Source: Sediminicola sp035798135 (lineage in GTDB: Bacteria; Bacteroidota; Bacteroidia; Flavobacteriales; Flavobacteriaceae). From it: a stretch of DNA of 64,000 nucleotides. The stretch spans positions 434,001 through 498,000 of the forward strand of contig JAPFBR010000002.1 in the NCBI GenBank assembly GCA_035798135.1, read 5' to 3'. The notes beneath the pieces were generated by a model, which was given only the letters and a program-made list of their open reading frames with translations, did no database searches and was not told where the DNA came from. The position numbers were made by a program, and so were the translations under genes. Numbering within the stretch: the first letter of the stretch is position 1; the number at the start of each line of letters is the position of its first letter. Shown here piece after piece: positions 1 to 8,250 of this stretch.

Positions 1-1
1 G

Positions 2-754
2 GATGACGACGGTAAATATCCGGCCGTACGGTCGTTGAGTGAAATTGCAGGGATTTCCTCCGTTTTGGTAGCTTCCGAAATAATGGCAGCCACCAATAAG
101 GGAAACGGACTTATGTTTGGTAACATAAGTGGGGTTCCTCCTGTAGAAGTGGTCATTATAGGCGCAGGTACAGTAGGTGAATTTGCCGCCAGATCCGCAA
201 TTGGTTTGGGGGCCAACGTAAAGGTGTTTGATAATTCCATTACTAAGCTTAGAAATATACAGACCAATTTAAGACAAACGGTTTACACCTCTACGATACA
301 GCCCAAGAACCTTCTAAAGGCCCTAAAACGATGTGATGTGGCCATTGGAGCTACTCGCGGTAAGGATAGATCCCCTATTGTGGTAACAAGTACCATGGTG
401 GAACACATGAAAAAAGGAGCGGTGATCATAGATGTCAGTATTGATATGGGTGGCTGTTTTGAAACCAGTGAAATAACTACCCACGATAAGCCTACCCGAG
501 AAAAATTTGGGGTCATCCATTATGGGGTTCCCAATATACCTTCCAGGTATCCTAAAACTTCTTCCATTTCCATCAGTAATATCTTTACGCCCTATCTTTT
601 GAAAATTGGGGAAGATGGTGGACTTGAAAATTCCTTGAGATTTGATAAAGGACTGAGAAATGGCCTATATTTGTACCACGGTATTTTGACCAACAAATCG
701 GTTGGGGAATGGTACGACCTTTCTTATAGCGATATCAATTTTCTTATTTTTTAA
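2..754 (+). CDS. ald: Alanine dehydrogenase, C-terminal part (cut by window edge)
   Basis: Catalyses NAD-dependent interconversion of L-alanine and pyruvate plus ammonia in the cytoplasm. The reading frame is open to the left edge, so the true start lies outside; the internal TTG at 35 is not a start. A dinucleotide-binding fold is visible in VVIIGAGTVGEFAARSA, followed by the family segments GATRGKDRSPIVV and HYGVPNIPSRYPKTSS. About 250 residues are present against roughly 370-400 in the family, so the N-terminal third is missing. The stop is 3 bases before the next gene, suggesting cotranscription. The NAD-transhydrogenase alpha subunit is the related alternative, but the conserved tail fits alanine dehydrogenase better. 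Confidence 0.88.
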   Translation, partial: DDDGKYPAVRSLSEIAGISSVLVASEIMAATNKGNGLMFGNISGVPPVEVVIIGAGTVGEFAARSAIGLGANVKVFDNSITKLRNIQTNLRQTVYTSTIQPKNLLKALKRCDVAIGATRGKDRSPIVVTSTMVEHMKKGAVIIDVSIDMGGCFETSEITTHDKPTREKFGVIHYGVPNIPSRYPKTSSISISNIFTPYLLKIGEDGGLENSLRFDKGLRNGLYLYHGILTNKSVGEWYDLSYSDINFLIF

Positions 755-757
755 TGT

Positions 758-1153
758 ATGGCATTTTTAAAACGACTTGGCTTCTTTTTGGTCGGTCTTT
801 CTATTGGAATCGTTTTTCTTACCTTCTTTTTTAAGAAAAAAACGGAAGAAACGGGCACGGAGTTCTGTTATTTTCCCAACTGTAGGGTATTAAAGGACTT
901 AAGATCCAAGCCCCTCACCTATTCCGAGGACATCAAAGATCTTTTAGCCTCCAATGAATTGGATTCCTTGGATATCAATAGCTTTTTTAGAAATGGAGAA
1001 ATAGATTTTGGCAAAAGCAATGCGAAGTCGGTACCTTGTCGTACTTATGTTATAGAAGGTGCCATAAAAGACAAAAAGGCAATTTTGGAAGTTAAAAATT
1101 GCCCTTCTAAAGTTATTGTGGAACGGATTACCAAGTTCCATCAAATCAATTGA
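758..1153 (+). CDS. Small membrane-anchored protein, possibly DUF4258-like
   Basis: 131 residues with one N-terminal hydrophobic segment (about residues 8-26), then KKK and a soluble domain containing the cysteine pattern CYFPNC plus two later cysteines (PCRTY and NCPSK). It is probably anchored in the inner membrane with the basic flank at the membrane edge. It begins 3 bases after the alanine dehydrogenase stop, so it is presumably translated from the same mRNA. I recall this pairing with ald in flavobacteria, where the protein carries a DUF4258-type label, but cannot verify that here. The function is unknown. The four cysteines could bind a metal or form disulfides; this is inference. Confidence 0.7.
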   Translation: MAFLKRLGFFLVGLSIGIVFLTFFFKKKTEETGTEFCYFPNCRVLKDLRSKPLTYSEDIKDLLASNELDSLDINSFFRNGEIDFGKSNAKSVPCRTYVIEGAIKDKKAILEVKNCPSKVIVERITKFHQIN

Positions 1154-1164
1154 TCCATCCTAAA

Positions 1165-2331
1165 TTAAATTTTTCTTCGGGTACGCTCCTTTTTCAATAG
1201 GGTAAGTTCCCTCGTTGTCTGTCCAGCAACAGACGTATTTTCCTCTGCCCTTCTTATAAGGTAGGGCATTACATCCCTAACAGGTCCAAATGGCAAGTAC
1301 TTGGCTACATTGTAACCATGGGCAGCCAGATTGAAGGAGATATTATCGCTCATACCATATAATTGTCCGAACCAGATTCTAGGGTCATTATTGGGAATGT
1401 TCATTTTCTCCATTAACTCCATTAACTTATAACAGCTCAATTCGTTATGTGTACCCGAGAAAAGGGCGATTTTGTCCAGGTGTTCGATAATATATTCTAT
1501 TGCGGCATCAAAATTCTCATCGGTCGCCCTTTTAGATGGACATATAGGGGTAGGATACCCTTGCTCCTCTGCCCTATCATTTTCTTTTTCCATATAGGCA
1601 CCTCGTACCACCTTCACCCCTATTATAAAGCCTTTTTCTTGTGCTTTTTGATGCAATTTTTTTAGGTAATCCATCCTATCGTTACGATACATTTGCAAGG
1701 TGTTGAAAACGATGGGTTTTTCTTTGTTGTATTTTACCATCAAATCTTCCACCAAACTATCCGCCGCATCCTGCATCCAACTTTCTTCCCCATCAATCAA
1801 AAGTGCCACATCCATATCATGGGCCTTCTTACATACTTTGTCAAATCGCTTGATAATACGCTGCCACTCCTGCTCTTCAGCTTCAGTCAAGGTCTTTCCT
1901 TCCCCAATTTTTTGATAGATCGCAAAACGACCAAAAGCAGTAGGTTTAAAAACCGCGTAAGGTATCCCCTCTTTTTCTTTCACAAAATTGAGAATCTCCA
2001 TTATTTTCTCGTAGGCAAAATCAAATTGGTTTTCAACATCTTTCCCCTCCACGGAATAATCCAATACCGACGATACACCTTTTTGGTGCATTTTTTCAAT
2101 AAGTGGCAGACAATCCTTTTCACTGACACCACCACAAAAATGATCAAAAACCGTTGCACGGATCAATCCTTCTACGGGCAAATGGGCCTTGATGGCAAAA
2201 TTGGTGACAGCGGAGCCTATTCTTACCAGAGGTTCGTTGGTAATCATCTTAAACAAAAAATAAGCTCTCTCCAATTCGGAGTCTGTTTTTAACGCAAAAG
2301 CCGTTGCGGTATTTTCAAAAATTTGATCCAT
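1165..2331 (-). CDS. Proline dehydrogenase (FAD-dependent)
   Basis: Oxidises L-proline to pyrroline-5-carboxylate, the first step of proline catabolism, passing electrons through FAD to the respiratory chain. The frame carries the TIM-barrel signatures of the family: FNTLQMYRND, GVKVVRGAYMEKE, TPICPSKRATDENFDAAI, and the C-terminal FGPVRDVMPYLIRRAEENTS. At 388 residues it is the monofunctional type, without the P5C dehydrogenase domain of proteobacterial PutA. I chose the ATG at 2331 (MDQIFEN) over the one at 2340 because a TATATTTG promoter element ends about 23 bases upstream. It converges on the small membrane protein with only 11 bases between them. Confidence 0.93.
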   Translation of the reverse strand: MDQIFENTATAFALKTDSELERAYFLFKMITNEPLVRIGSAVTNFAIKAHLPVEGLIRATVFDHFCGGVSEKDCLPLIEKMHQKGVSSVLDYSVEGKDVENQFDFAYEKIMEILNFVKEKEGIPYAVFKPTAFGRFAIYQKIGEGKTLTEAEEQEWQRIIKRFDKVCKKAHDMDVALLIDGEESWMQDAADSLVEDLMVKYNKEKPIVFNTLQMYRNDRMDYLKKLHQKAQEKGFIIGVKVVRGAYMEKENDRAEEQGYPTPICPSKRATDENFDAAIEYIIEHLDKIALFSGTHNELSCYKLMELMEKMNIPNNDPRIWFGQLYGMSDNISFNLAAHGYNVAKYLPFGPVRDVMPYLIRRAEENTSVAGQTTRELTLLKKERTRRKI

Positions 2332-2353
2332 TATTGTCAATTTCGTAATGGGC

Positions 2354-2361
2354 CAAATATA
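2354..2361 (-). promoter_or_regulatory. Bacteroidota -7 element upstream of proline dehydrogenase
   Basis: On the minus strand the octamer TATATTTG matches the TAnnTTTG -7 consensus of the Bacteroidota primary sigma factor. It lies 23 bases before the chosen start. No clear -33 TTG is seen at the usual spacing. Confidence 0.45.
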
Positions 2362-2416
2362 AGTACAGAATATTTATTTTATCTATAAAAATAGCCTTTA
2401 TTTTGTCTTTTTCAAC

Positions 2417-3487
2417 ATGCTCAAAATGAAGTCCATAACAAGCGATTCCTACTCGGTACATTTTAACAAGAACGCGTATCAAGTATTGAACATGCATTTA
2501 GAAGATGCCAATTATTCCAAGATATTCATCTTGGTGGATGAGAACACCCATAACCTTTGCCTGCCCCAGTTTATGGCGGAAATAGAAGGGGATTATCAGT
2601 ACGAGATCATAGAAATAGAATCCGGTGAAATCCATAAGAATTTGGAGACCTGTACGCAAGTTTGGGAAGCTATGTCCGAATTGGATGCAGATCGCAAAAG
2701 TCTCATGATCAATTTGGGCGGTGGCGTCATTACCGATATGGGCGGATTTATAGCTTCCTGCTTTAAAAGGGGCATTCATTTTATCAATGTACCCACTACC
2801 CTATTATCCATGGTGGATGCCTCCGTAGGCGGCAAAACAGGGATAGACCTGGGCCCTTTGAAAAACCAGATCGGTGTCATCAACCAACCTCAAATGGTAC
2901 TTGTAATGACCGAATTCCTGAATACCCTGGAAGAAAGACAATTGCAAAGTGGTTTTGCCGAAATGTTGAAGCATGGGCTTATCAAGGACAAAAAATATTG
3001 GGAAGAGCTTACCATGCTATCCAATTTTGATGACATGGATGAATTCATCTATAATTCCGTTCTTATAAAGAATGGGGTGGTTCTACAAGATCCAACAGAG
3101 CAAAACATAAGAAAGATATTAAATTTTGGTCATACCCTTGGCCATGCCATAGAATCCTATTTCCTTGAGAGCACCACTAATGAGACACTATTGCACGGGG
3201 AGGCTATAGCTATCGGGATGATTATGGAGGCGTTTTTATCCAAAGAACTGACAGGCCTTTCCCAAAGAGAACTGGAGGACATTAAGGTGACCTTTCTTAA
3301 TAGGTATAAAAAAATAGCTTTCACAGAAGAGGATATACAGGCCATCTTGGGCTTGATGAAGTTCGACAAAAAGAATTCCCATGGCAATATCAATTTTGTA
3401 CTGTTGAAATCCATTGGAAACCCTGTTATCGACATAAAAATAGCTAACGATTTGTATATCAAGGCTTTTGATTACTACAAGGTTTAG
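2417..3487 (+). CDS. aroB: 3-dehydroquinate synthase
   Basis: Converts DAHP to 3-dehydroquinate, the second step of the shikimate pathway, using NAD and a divalent metal. Diagnostic motifs are GGGVITDMGGFIASCFKRGI (NAD and substrate binding), PTTLLSMVDASVGGKTGID, the metal-binding region SGFAEMLKHGLI, and NFGHTLGHAIES. Length (356 residues) is normal. The ATG at 2426 (MKSITS) is an equally plausible start and gives 353 residues. The gene is divergent from proline dehydrogenase, and the two promoters must share the intervening 85 bases. Confidence 0.95.
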   Translation: MLKMKSITSDSYSVHFNKNAYQVLNMHLEDANYSKIFILVDENTHNLCLPQFMAEIEGDYQYEIIEIESGEIHKNLETCTQVWEAMSELDADRKSLMINLGGGVITDMGGFIASCFKRGIHFINVPTTLLSMVDASVGGKTGIDLGPLKNQIGVINQPQMVLVMTEFLNTLEERQLQSGFAEMLKHGLIKDKKYWEELTMLSNFDDMDEFIYNSVLIKNGVVLQDPTEQNIRKILNFGHTLGHAIESYFLESTTNETLLHGEAIAIGMIMEAFLSKELTGLSQRELEDIKVTFLNRYKKIAFTEEDIQAILGLMKFDKKNSHGNINFVLLKSIGNPVIDIKIANDLYIKAFDYYKV

Positions 3488-3586
3488 AGCCTACACCTAC
3501 ATAAATAGGCAGTTTTACAACTCTTTCAGTTGCGTAAGGATTAAATAGTATAGCTTAGGATAAGAAACCATCCTAAAAACCAAACT

Positions 3587-3916
3587 ATGATACGCAGACT
3601 AGTAGACTACAAAAAATTGGACCATCAAGTGGCCAACCTTCTCATTGAAAAATATCCACATGGTTATGGAGATAGTGATATTATCTCCTTTAAAAACATG
3701 CATGGAGAAATCGTAGAGGCCGTAGAGGTCAAAACCCTGGACACCCTCTATTTGGTTAAGATCAGTAAGTGTTTAGCGCGATTTATTGCTGAATTCGATG
3801 ATAAAATGGAAAAGGAACTAGAAATAAAACCTATTAAACCACAGATCATAGCGGGAGAGGAAGGTGAAAACGAATACGAATTCGAGGATAGTCTAGAAGA
3901 AGATTTTGACGAATAA
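3587..3916 (+). CDS. Conserved small acidic protein, unknown function
   Basis: 109 residues. The first 75 look like a folded domain (MIRRLVDYKKLDHQVANLLI), with no signal peptide or membrane segment. The tail is very acidic (roughly residues 91-109, rich in Glu and Asp). It starts 99 bases after aroB and ends immediately against the convergent YihY-type gene. The pattern of a short folded head and acidic tail is common in small flavobacterial cytosolic proteins, but I do not recognise a named family. Confidence 0.7.
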   Translation: MIRRLVDYKKLDHQVANLLIEKYPHGYGDSDIISFKNMHGEIVEAVEVKTLDTLYLVKISKCLARFIAEFDDKMEKELEIKPIKPQIIAGEEGENEYEFEDSLEEDFDE

Positions 3917-4801
3917 TTACAACGCTTCGCTTGTGGCTTTTTTGTTGGGCCCTACTTTTTCATTGCGATAGGCAGCGTATTGGAAGGTGAATTCCACCCC
4001 AAAAAATATAATAATACACGTATAATATACCCACAACAATATCAATACTACCGAAGAAGAGCCACCATAAACGGATGTTGGATCGCTTTTGGTAAAATAA
4101 AACCCTAATAGGTACTCCCCAATTAAAAAAAGAAGGGTGGTAAGTCCAGCCCCTAAAAAGGTAGTTTTCCATCGGATATCAATATCCGGCAACCATTTAA
4201 AAATAGCTCCGAACAATCCTGTAATAATGCAAAAGGAAAGCAAGAAGCTAAAAATATCGGCAATAACGGCAGTAATTACTGGCGCTATTTGTCCTACATA
4301 TTCGCTCGTAACGTTCAGTAAGATGGATAAAATCAAGGAGACCAAGAACAAAAATCCCAGCACCAGGATCATCCCAAATGATATCAATCTGTCCAACAAG
4401 GTTTTTAGAAATCCATCTTTTTTAGATTTTACCCGCCATATGGCATTCATGCTCTTTTTAAATTGAACAAAAACCCCAGTTGCCCCGAAGAACAACATAG
4501 CAACTCCAAGAATAATGCTAAAGGTACTGCTCTGGTTCAGGGAGGCATTTGCTATCATTCCTTCAATAGCCTCGGAAACCCCTTCCCCTATCAGCCCACC
4601 TAACTTTTGTACAATCCTACCCTTAACAGCTTCCACCCCAAAAAAATATCCAGTAATGGAAACAACGATCATTAATAAGGAAGGAAGCGAAAATAAGGTG
4701 TAATAGGCAATAATAGCACTTTTGCCAAATGGATCGTTATTGTACCATGAGACGGATGTTCTTTTTAATAAGGTAAAGAATATGTTCAGTCTCCCAATCA
4801 T
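3917..4801 (-). CDS. YihY/BrkB-family inner-membrane protein
   Basis: 294 residues with about six hydrophobic segments and the family hallmarks GKSAIIAYYTLFSLPSLLMI near the N terminus, FGATGVFVQFKKSMNAIWRV in the middle and LLWVYYTCIIIFFGVEFTFQ near the C terminus. YihY/BrkB proteins are polytopic inner-membrane proteins of uncertain role; the old RNase BN name for the family is a known error. It overlaps the upstream DinB-type gene by one base at 4801, so the two are probably translated from one message. Confidence 0.88.
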   Translation of the reverse strand: MIGRLNIFFTLLKRTSVSWYNNDPFGKSAIIAYYTLFSLPSLLMIVVSITGYFFGVEAVKGRIVQKLGGLIGEGVSEAIEGMIANASLNQSSTFSIILGVAMLFFGATGVFVQFKKSMNAIWRVKSKKDGFLKTLLDRLISFGMILVLGFLFLVSLILSILLNVTSEYVGQIAPVITAVIADIFSFLLSFCIITGLFGAIFKWLPDIDIRWKTTFLGAGLTTLLFLIGEYLLGFYFTKSDPTSVYGGSSSVVLILLWVYYTCIIIFFGVEFTFQYAAYRNEKVGPNKKATSEAL

Positions 4802-5319
4802 TATAAATATCGACTCTCTAGAATAGCTTGGTGATGTTTCTGATGTCCTGCAATAATTAATCCGACAGCACCAACACTCATTTTTGAACTACTCGCCACC
4901 CCTGTTCTGCTTAATTCTCCATCTTCAAAACTTTCGAATAAGGCAATGGTAGACTGTCTAACGGCAATATACTCCTTTACAATACTTTCTCTGGTGCGCT
5001 TATTGGCGTGGGACACAGGCACATATTCATCCTGGTCAAATCCAGGCAGGGGTGTTTTATCATTTCTGTAAAAACGCAGGGCCCTATATTGGAAAATTCG
5101 TTCCGTATCGATCAAATGTACCAATACCTCTAAAATGGTCCATTTACCAACACCATAGGCATAGTTGAGTTTTTCTTCTGGAATATTTTTCACCTGTTGT
5201 ACAAAATGGTCCATGCCTGTTTTCAATCCCTCCATTAATTCTATGTCCCCCAAGGCCTCTATGTAGGGTTGATAATAAGAATTGTAATCTATGGTCCTTA
5301 AGTCAGTTGTTCTCATCAT
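4801..5319 (-). CDS. DinB-family putative metal-dependent hydrolase/transferase
   Basis: 172 residues forming the four-helix DinB/YfiT fold. The likely metal triad is seen as the histidine in EVLVHLIDTERIFQYRALRF and the C-terminal cluster AGHQKHHQAI. Members include thiol transferases and uncharacterised stress proteins; the substrate cannot be read from sequence. Two adjacent methionines (5319 and 5316) are both possible starts. It is separated from the Lrp regulator by a terminator and overlaps the YihY-type gene by one base. Confidence 0.87.
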   Translation of the reverse strand: MMRTTDLRTIDYNSYYQPYIEALGDIELMEGLKTGMDHFVQQVKNIPEEKLNYAYGVGKWTILEVLVHLIDTERIFQYRALRFYRNDKTPLPGFDQDEYVPVSHANKRTRESIVKEYIAVRQSTIALFESFEDGELSRTGVASSSKMSVGAVGLIIAGHQKHHQAILESRYL

Positions 5320-5328
5320 ATAAAAATA

Positions 5329-5361
5329 AAAATCCCAATCAAAGATAATGATTGGGATTTT
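5329..5361 (-). terminator. Rho-independent terminator after the Lrp-type gene
   Basis: A stem pairing AATCCCAATC (5331-5340) with GATTGGGATT (5350-5359), flanked by A and T runs on both sides. It lies 20 bases downstream of the Lrp stop on the minus strand and just before the DinB-type start. Confidence 0.8.
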
Positions 5362-5380
5362 AAATAAAATATAAAACTAG

Positions 5381-5860
5381 TTACAGCTCGTTAAAAATAG
5401 TGTGCATCAAACGTTTTTTATCATTGATGCTCTCTTCCAATGAGATCATGGTTTCAGTTCTACTGATTCCATCAATATCATCAATTTTAAAAATGATGTT
5501 TTTAGCGTGATTTGTATCCTTGGCCCTTATTTTACAGAAAATATTGAATTTTCCAGTAGTTATGTGCGCAACAGTTACAAAAGGAATTTGGTTCAGACGT
5601 TCCAAGACAAATTTTGTTTGGTGTGTTTTTTCCAAGAATATCCCCACATAGGCAATAAAGGCATAACCCAATTTAACATAATCCAAGGTCAATGATGAAC
5701 CTTTGATTATGCCCGACTCTTCCATTTTCTTCACTCTAACATGTACAGTACCTGCTGAGATCAATAATTTTTTTGCTATATCTGTAAATGGAGTTCTGGT
5801 ATTGTCTATAAGCATGTCCAGAATCTGGTGATCTATTTCGTCTAACTTAACTTTACTCAT
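5381..5860 (-). CDS. Lrp/AsnC-family transcriptional regulator
   Basis: A DNA-binding regulator of about 159 residues: an N-terminal winged helix (DEIDHQILDMLIDNTRTPF, then DIAKKLLISAGTVHVRVKKM) followed by a RAM-type ligand-binding domain. Lrp-family proteins usually sense amino acids and act as dimers to octamers. I start it at 5860 (MSKVKLDEID) because homologues begin there; seven more codons are open upstream to an ATG at 5881. It stands alone between two divergent or terminated units, so its targets are not evident from context. Confidence 0.92.
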   Translation of the reverse strand: MSKVKLDEIDHQILDMLIDNTRTPFTDIAKKLLISAGTVHVRVKKMEESGIIKGSSLTLDYVKLGYAFIAYVGIFLEKTHQTKFVLERLNQIPFVTVAHITTGKFNIFCKIRAKDTNHAKNIIFKIDDIDGISRTETMISLEESINDKKRLMHTIFNEL

Positions 5861-5974
5861 CGGTGTAGATATTTTAAGCAAAAATAGATAATTAAGAAAT
5901 TAAATGTAATATATATTCTATTTTTTTAAGAAAACCATAACTATGTGCAGATTTCAAACGATTTCATTCAATAC

Positions 5975-7084
5975 TTACCCTATACAATTCATGAGAGTTA
6001 AATTGGATTTTACGATTTCAGCATCCTTCTCATCAAGACAATTATAGGTTTTATGACCGAAATAATCATTGAGATTACCTGTTTTATCAAGAAACGGAAT
6101 AAAATTAATACCCTTGGAATCCAATACCTCCTTATAAAGTATCCCCACGTCTGAAGTTTTGGGAAGTGAAGGCTTTAATTGGTCCGCATTTTTAATAAGT
6201 ATATCGTAATATAATTTGCTGTTTTCAGGAATTTCAAAGTAATTGTTCTGGGCATATAATTGTATCTCCTTTTTGGCAATGGTCTCTACCCCTTTTAACA
6301 TGGCGTAAAAGATATACATCCTGGTATGCTCTCTTTCATAATCCTCAGGATAATGTCCAGCTTCAAAAAGAATGGTCGGTGTGTTCAACATTTGAAATGC
6401 ATCTCCCACGCAATTATGATTAAAATTATCATCATACCTACCTACTTGTCCTGGAATCAGCTCTTGCAATAAACTGTTCATGGCAACAATCAACTGCATG
6501 CTGATACCCCTTGATGGGGAAATACTTCTTTCCTGGTCATGAGCAGGGGACAAAAATGAAATGGTTGCCGGTTTTTGGTCCTTTCCAACATTAAATATAG
6601 TCCGTTGATCATGAAGGTTAAAGCAAAAGTCGGGCTTAAAAGCTTCATAAACCGCCCTTAATACTTTGCTTTCGGGCTGGGAACGATCATGGGCATCCCT
6701 ATTTAAATCGATCTTATTGGCATTAATACGTGTGTATGCAGCAGCTCCATCAGGGTTTAGAATGGGGATAATCTTCAGGGTACATTCCTTTAGAATGGAT
6801 GTAGCCAAATCTGAGGATTGATTTAAATAGTTGATTAGATCCAAAACAGCCTTGGTAGTGGTAGATTCATTCCCATGCATCTGGGACCACATCAATATTT
6901 TTTTTGGGCCGGTACCCAAGGTTAGCATTTTTATTTTTTTATGAAGCACGGAAACCCCTACGGTCTCAATTTCTAATGCCTTGGATTGTTGGTTTAGAAA
7001 TTCATCAATATCTCCAAGGGTTATATATCTGCCTGTGACCGCATTTTCCTTTATCGCTGTATAATCCAAATTAAATGGCAACAT
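5975..7084 (-). CDS. M14-family zinc carboxypeptidase
   Basis: 369 residues. The zinc site is visible as H70 and E73 in SQMHGNES and H158 in FNLHDQ; E241 in FEAGHYPEDYERE is the likely catalytic glutamate. No signal peptide is evident, so it probably acts in the cytoplasm on peptides or modified amino acids. The active-site core lies in the first 250 residues and is followed by a tail of about 120 residues that I do not recognise. Its start region faces the HTH gene across 296 bases containing spaced TTACA repeats. Confidence 0.88.
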   Translation of the reverse strand: MLPFNLDYTAIKENAVTGRYITLGDIDEFLNQQSKALEIETVGVSVLHKKIKMLTLGTGPKKILMWSQMHGNESTTTKAVLDLINYLNQSSDLATSILKECTLKIIPILNPDGAAAYTRINANKIDLNRDAHDRSQPESKVLRAVYEAFKPDFCFNLHDQRTIFNVGKDQKPATISFLSPAHDQERSISPSRGISMQLIVAMNSLLQELIPGQVGRYDDNFNHNCVGDAFQMLNTPTILFEAGHYPEDYEREHTRMYIFYAMLKGVETIAKKEIQLYAQNNYFEIPENSKLYYDILIKNADQLKPSLPKTSDVGILYKEVLDSKGINFIPFLDKTGNLNDYFGHKTYNCLDEKDAEIVKSNLTLMNCIG

Positions 7085-7380
7085 ATAATTCTGTTCGTTA
7101 TTTGTTTACAAAGCTAACGTCAATTATAATTACAATTGTAAACGTTGATAAATTACATTTGTATACGTGTAATAGCAAGAATGGTCGTCTTTTGGTTAAC
7201 TTTGTGTCCAACTTCCGAATAACAAATAGAATCAATCAATAATAGACATTTAATATACTTTATTTCAGGGTATTAAGGGGTTTTATTTAATGTTTACATC
7301 TAATGTTTAGTCCTATATTTTCATATATCCCCTCTTCTTATTGATGCAAAAATGATTACTTTTGTATAAATTATGTTACA
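7085..7380. promoter_or_regulatory. Divergent control region with regularly spaced TTACA repeats
   Basis: No gene is present. TTACA occurs at 7106, 7130 and 7153, spaced 24 and 23 bases. The middle copy is a perfect 12-base palindrome (TTACAATTGTAA, 7130-7141) and the third is an imperfect 20-base palindrome (7153-7172). All lie within 90 bases of the M14 peptidase start, so they could be operator sites. The half nearer the HTH gene is AT-rich without repeats, apart from its -7 element. Confidence 0.4.
7357..7364 (+). promoter_or_regulatory. -7 element of the HTH regulator gene
   Basis: TACTTTTG matches TAnnTTTG and lies 17 bases before the ATG at 7381, implying a very short leader. I do not see a -33 TTG at the usual distance. 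Confidence 0.45.
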
Positions 7381-7788
7381 ATGTTAAATCAAGATGCGTT
7401 TCTAAAAAGACTTGAAACTGTTATCCAATATTATGACCTTTCAGCATCTGCATTGGCTGACAAAATTGGCGTACAGCGTTCCAGTATTTCACATTTGTTA
7501 ACAGGTAGAAATAAACCGAGTTTGGAATTTGTACTGAAGGTTGTACATGTCCTCCCCGAGGTCAATCTGTATTGGTTGCTACAGGGCGAAGGGGAATTCC
7601 CTTCAAAGTCGAAGAAGCAGAACACTCTCCTCTTCTCCACTCCAGAAAAACCCAGCACAAAAGAAATCCTTCAGCCCTCAATTCCCAAAACTAACATTAG
7701 CAAGGGTCCCAATAATAAAACAGTTGAACGCATTGTATTTTTTTATTCGGACGGGAGTTTCGAATCATATTCCGATAAAAAGGAATAG
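7381..7788 (+). CDS. XRE-type helix-turn-helix regulator
   Basis: 135 residues. A classic HTH_3 domain occupies residues 1-66: SASALADKIGVQRSSISHLL is the helix-turn-helix, followed by TGRNKPSLEFVLKVV and the WLLQGEGEFP tail typical of Bacteroidota XRE proteins. The rest is a Ser/Pro/Lys-rich linker and a short C-terminal segment ending ERIVFFYSDGSFESYS. It probably binds DNA as a dimer. It is divergent from the M14 peptidase, with possible operator repeats between, so autoregulation or control of the peptidase is plausible but unproven. Confidence 0.9.
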   Translation: MLNQDAFLKRLETVIQYYDLSASALADKIGVQRSSISHLLTGRNKPSLEFVLKVVHVLPEVNLYWLLQGEGEFPSKSKKQNTLLFSTPEKPSTKEILQPSIPKTNISKGPNNKTVERIVFFYSDGSFESYSDKKE

Positions 7789-7869
7789 CGTTACTTTTTA
7801 GCGTACCCAAATTAAAAGTTGCTAAAAGATTAAATGGTAGATACCCGCAATTTTCTTTTCTTTGTGGGT

Positions 7870-8247
7870 ATGATTAAAAATTCCATATTCTTAATTTTTT
7901 CCATGTTCTTGTGCGTATCGTGTTACCAACCGGAACGTAACTGTAACGAATTCAAAGAGGGGGAATTCAGTTTTACCTCTATGGTGAATGGAGAAGAAAT
8001 GACAACCACCTTTATCCGTAAAAATGAAATTGAAATTGATTTCTTTCAAGGAAAAAGCGACACTTCTACTGTAAGATGGATCAACGATTGTGAATACATT
8101 GTTAAAAAGATCAATCCTAAAAATATGGCGGAGGAAAAATCGGTCCATATGAAGATAATGTCCACTACTGATGATACTTATACCTTTGAATATAATATTG
8201 TTGGTGACAATAAAAAATCTAGGGGAACAGCAACTAAAACCAAGTAA
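7870..8247 (+). CDS. Small lipoprotein of a conserved flavobacterial family
   Basis: 125 residues when started at the ATG at 7870 (MIKNSIFLIF). This gives a lipoprotein signal peptide with the modified Cys at residue 18 (MFLCVSC); a longer frame from 7834 would place 12 polar residues before it. The mature part is beta-rich with the conserved-looking segments TSTVRWINDCEYIVKKI and NPKNMAEEKSVHMKIM. I recall close homologues carrying the label DNA topoisomerase IV, which the sequence does not support: there is no enzymatic domain. The genuine parC and parE lie 2-6 kb away. Its function is unknown; the likely location is the periplasmic face of a membrane. Confidence 0.8.
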   Translation: MIKNSIFLIFSMFLCVSCYQPERNCNEFKEGEFSFTSMVNGEEMTTTFIRKNEIEIDFFQGKSDTSTVRWINDCEYIVKKINPKNMAEEKSVHMKIMSTTDDTYTFEYNIVGDNKKSRGTATKTK

Positions 8248-8250
8248 ACC

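Noticed and set aside
1693..2292. Plus-strand frame of 199 codons
   Set aside because: It is antisense to the proline dehydrogenase gene, whose motifs are unmistakable; the plus-strand product is Phe/His-rich nonsense typical of antisense frames.
7541..7801. Overlapping frame inside the HTH gene
   Set aside because: The HTH gene has a recognisable domain in its own frame; the overlap product is Ser/Pro-rich and has no family features.
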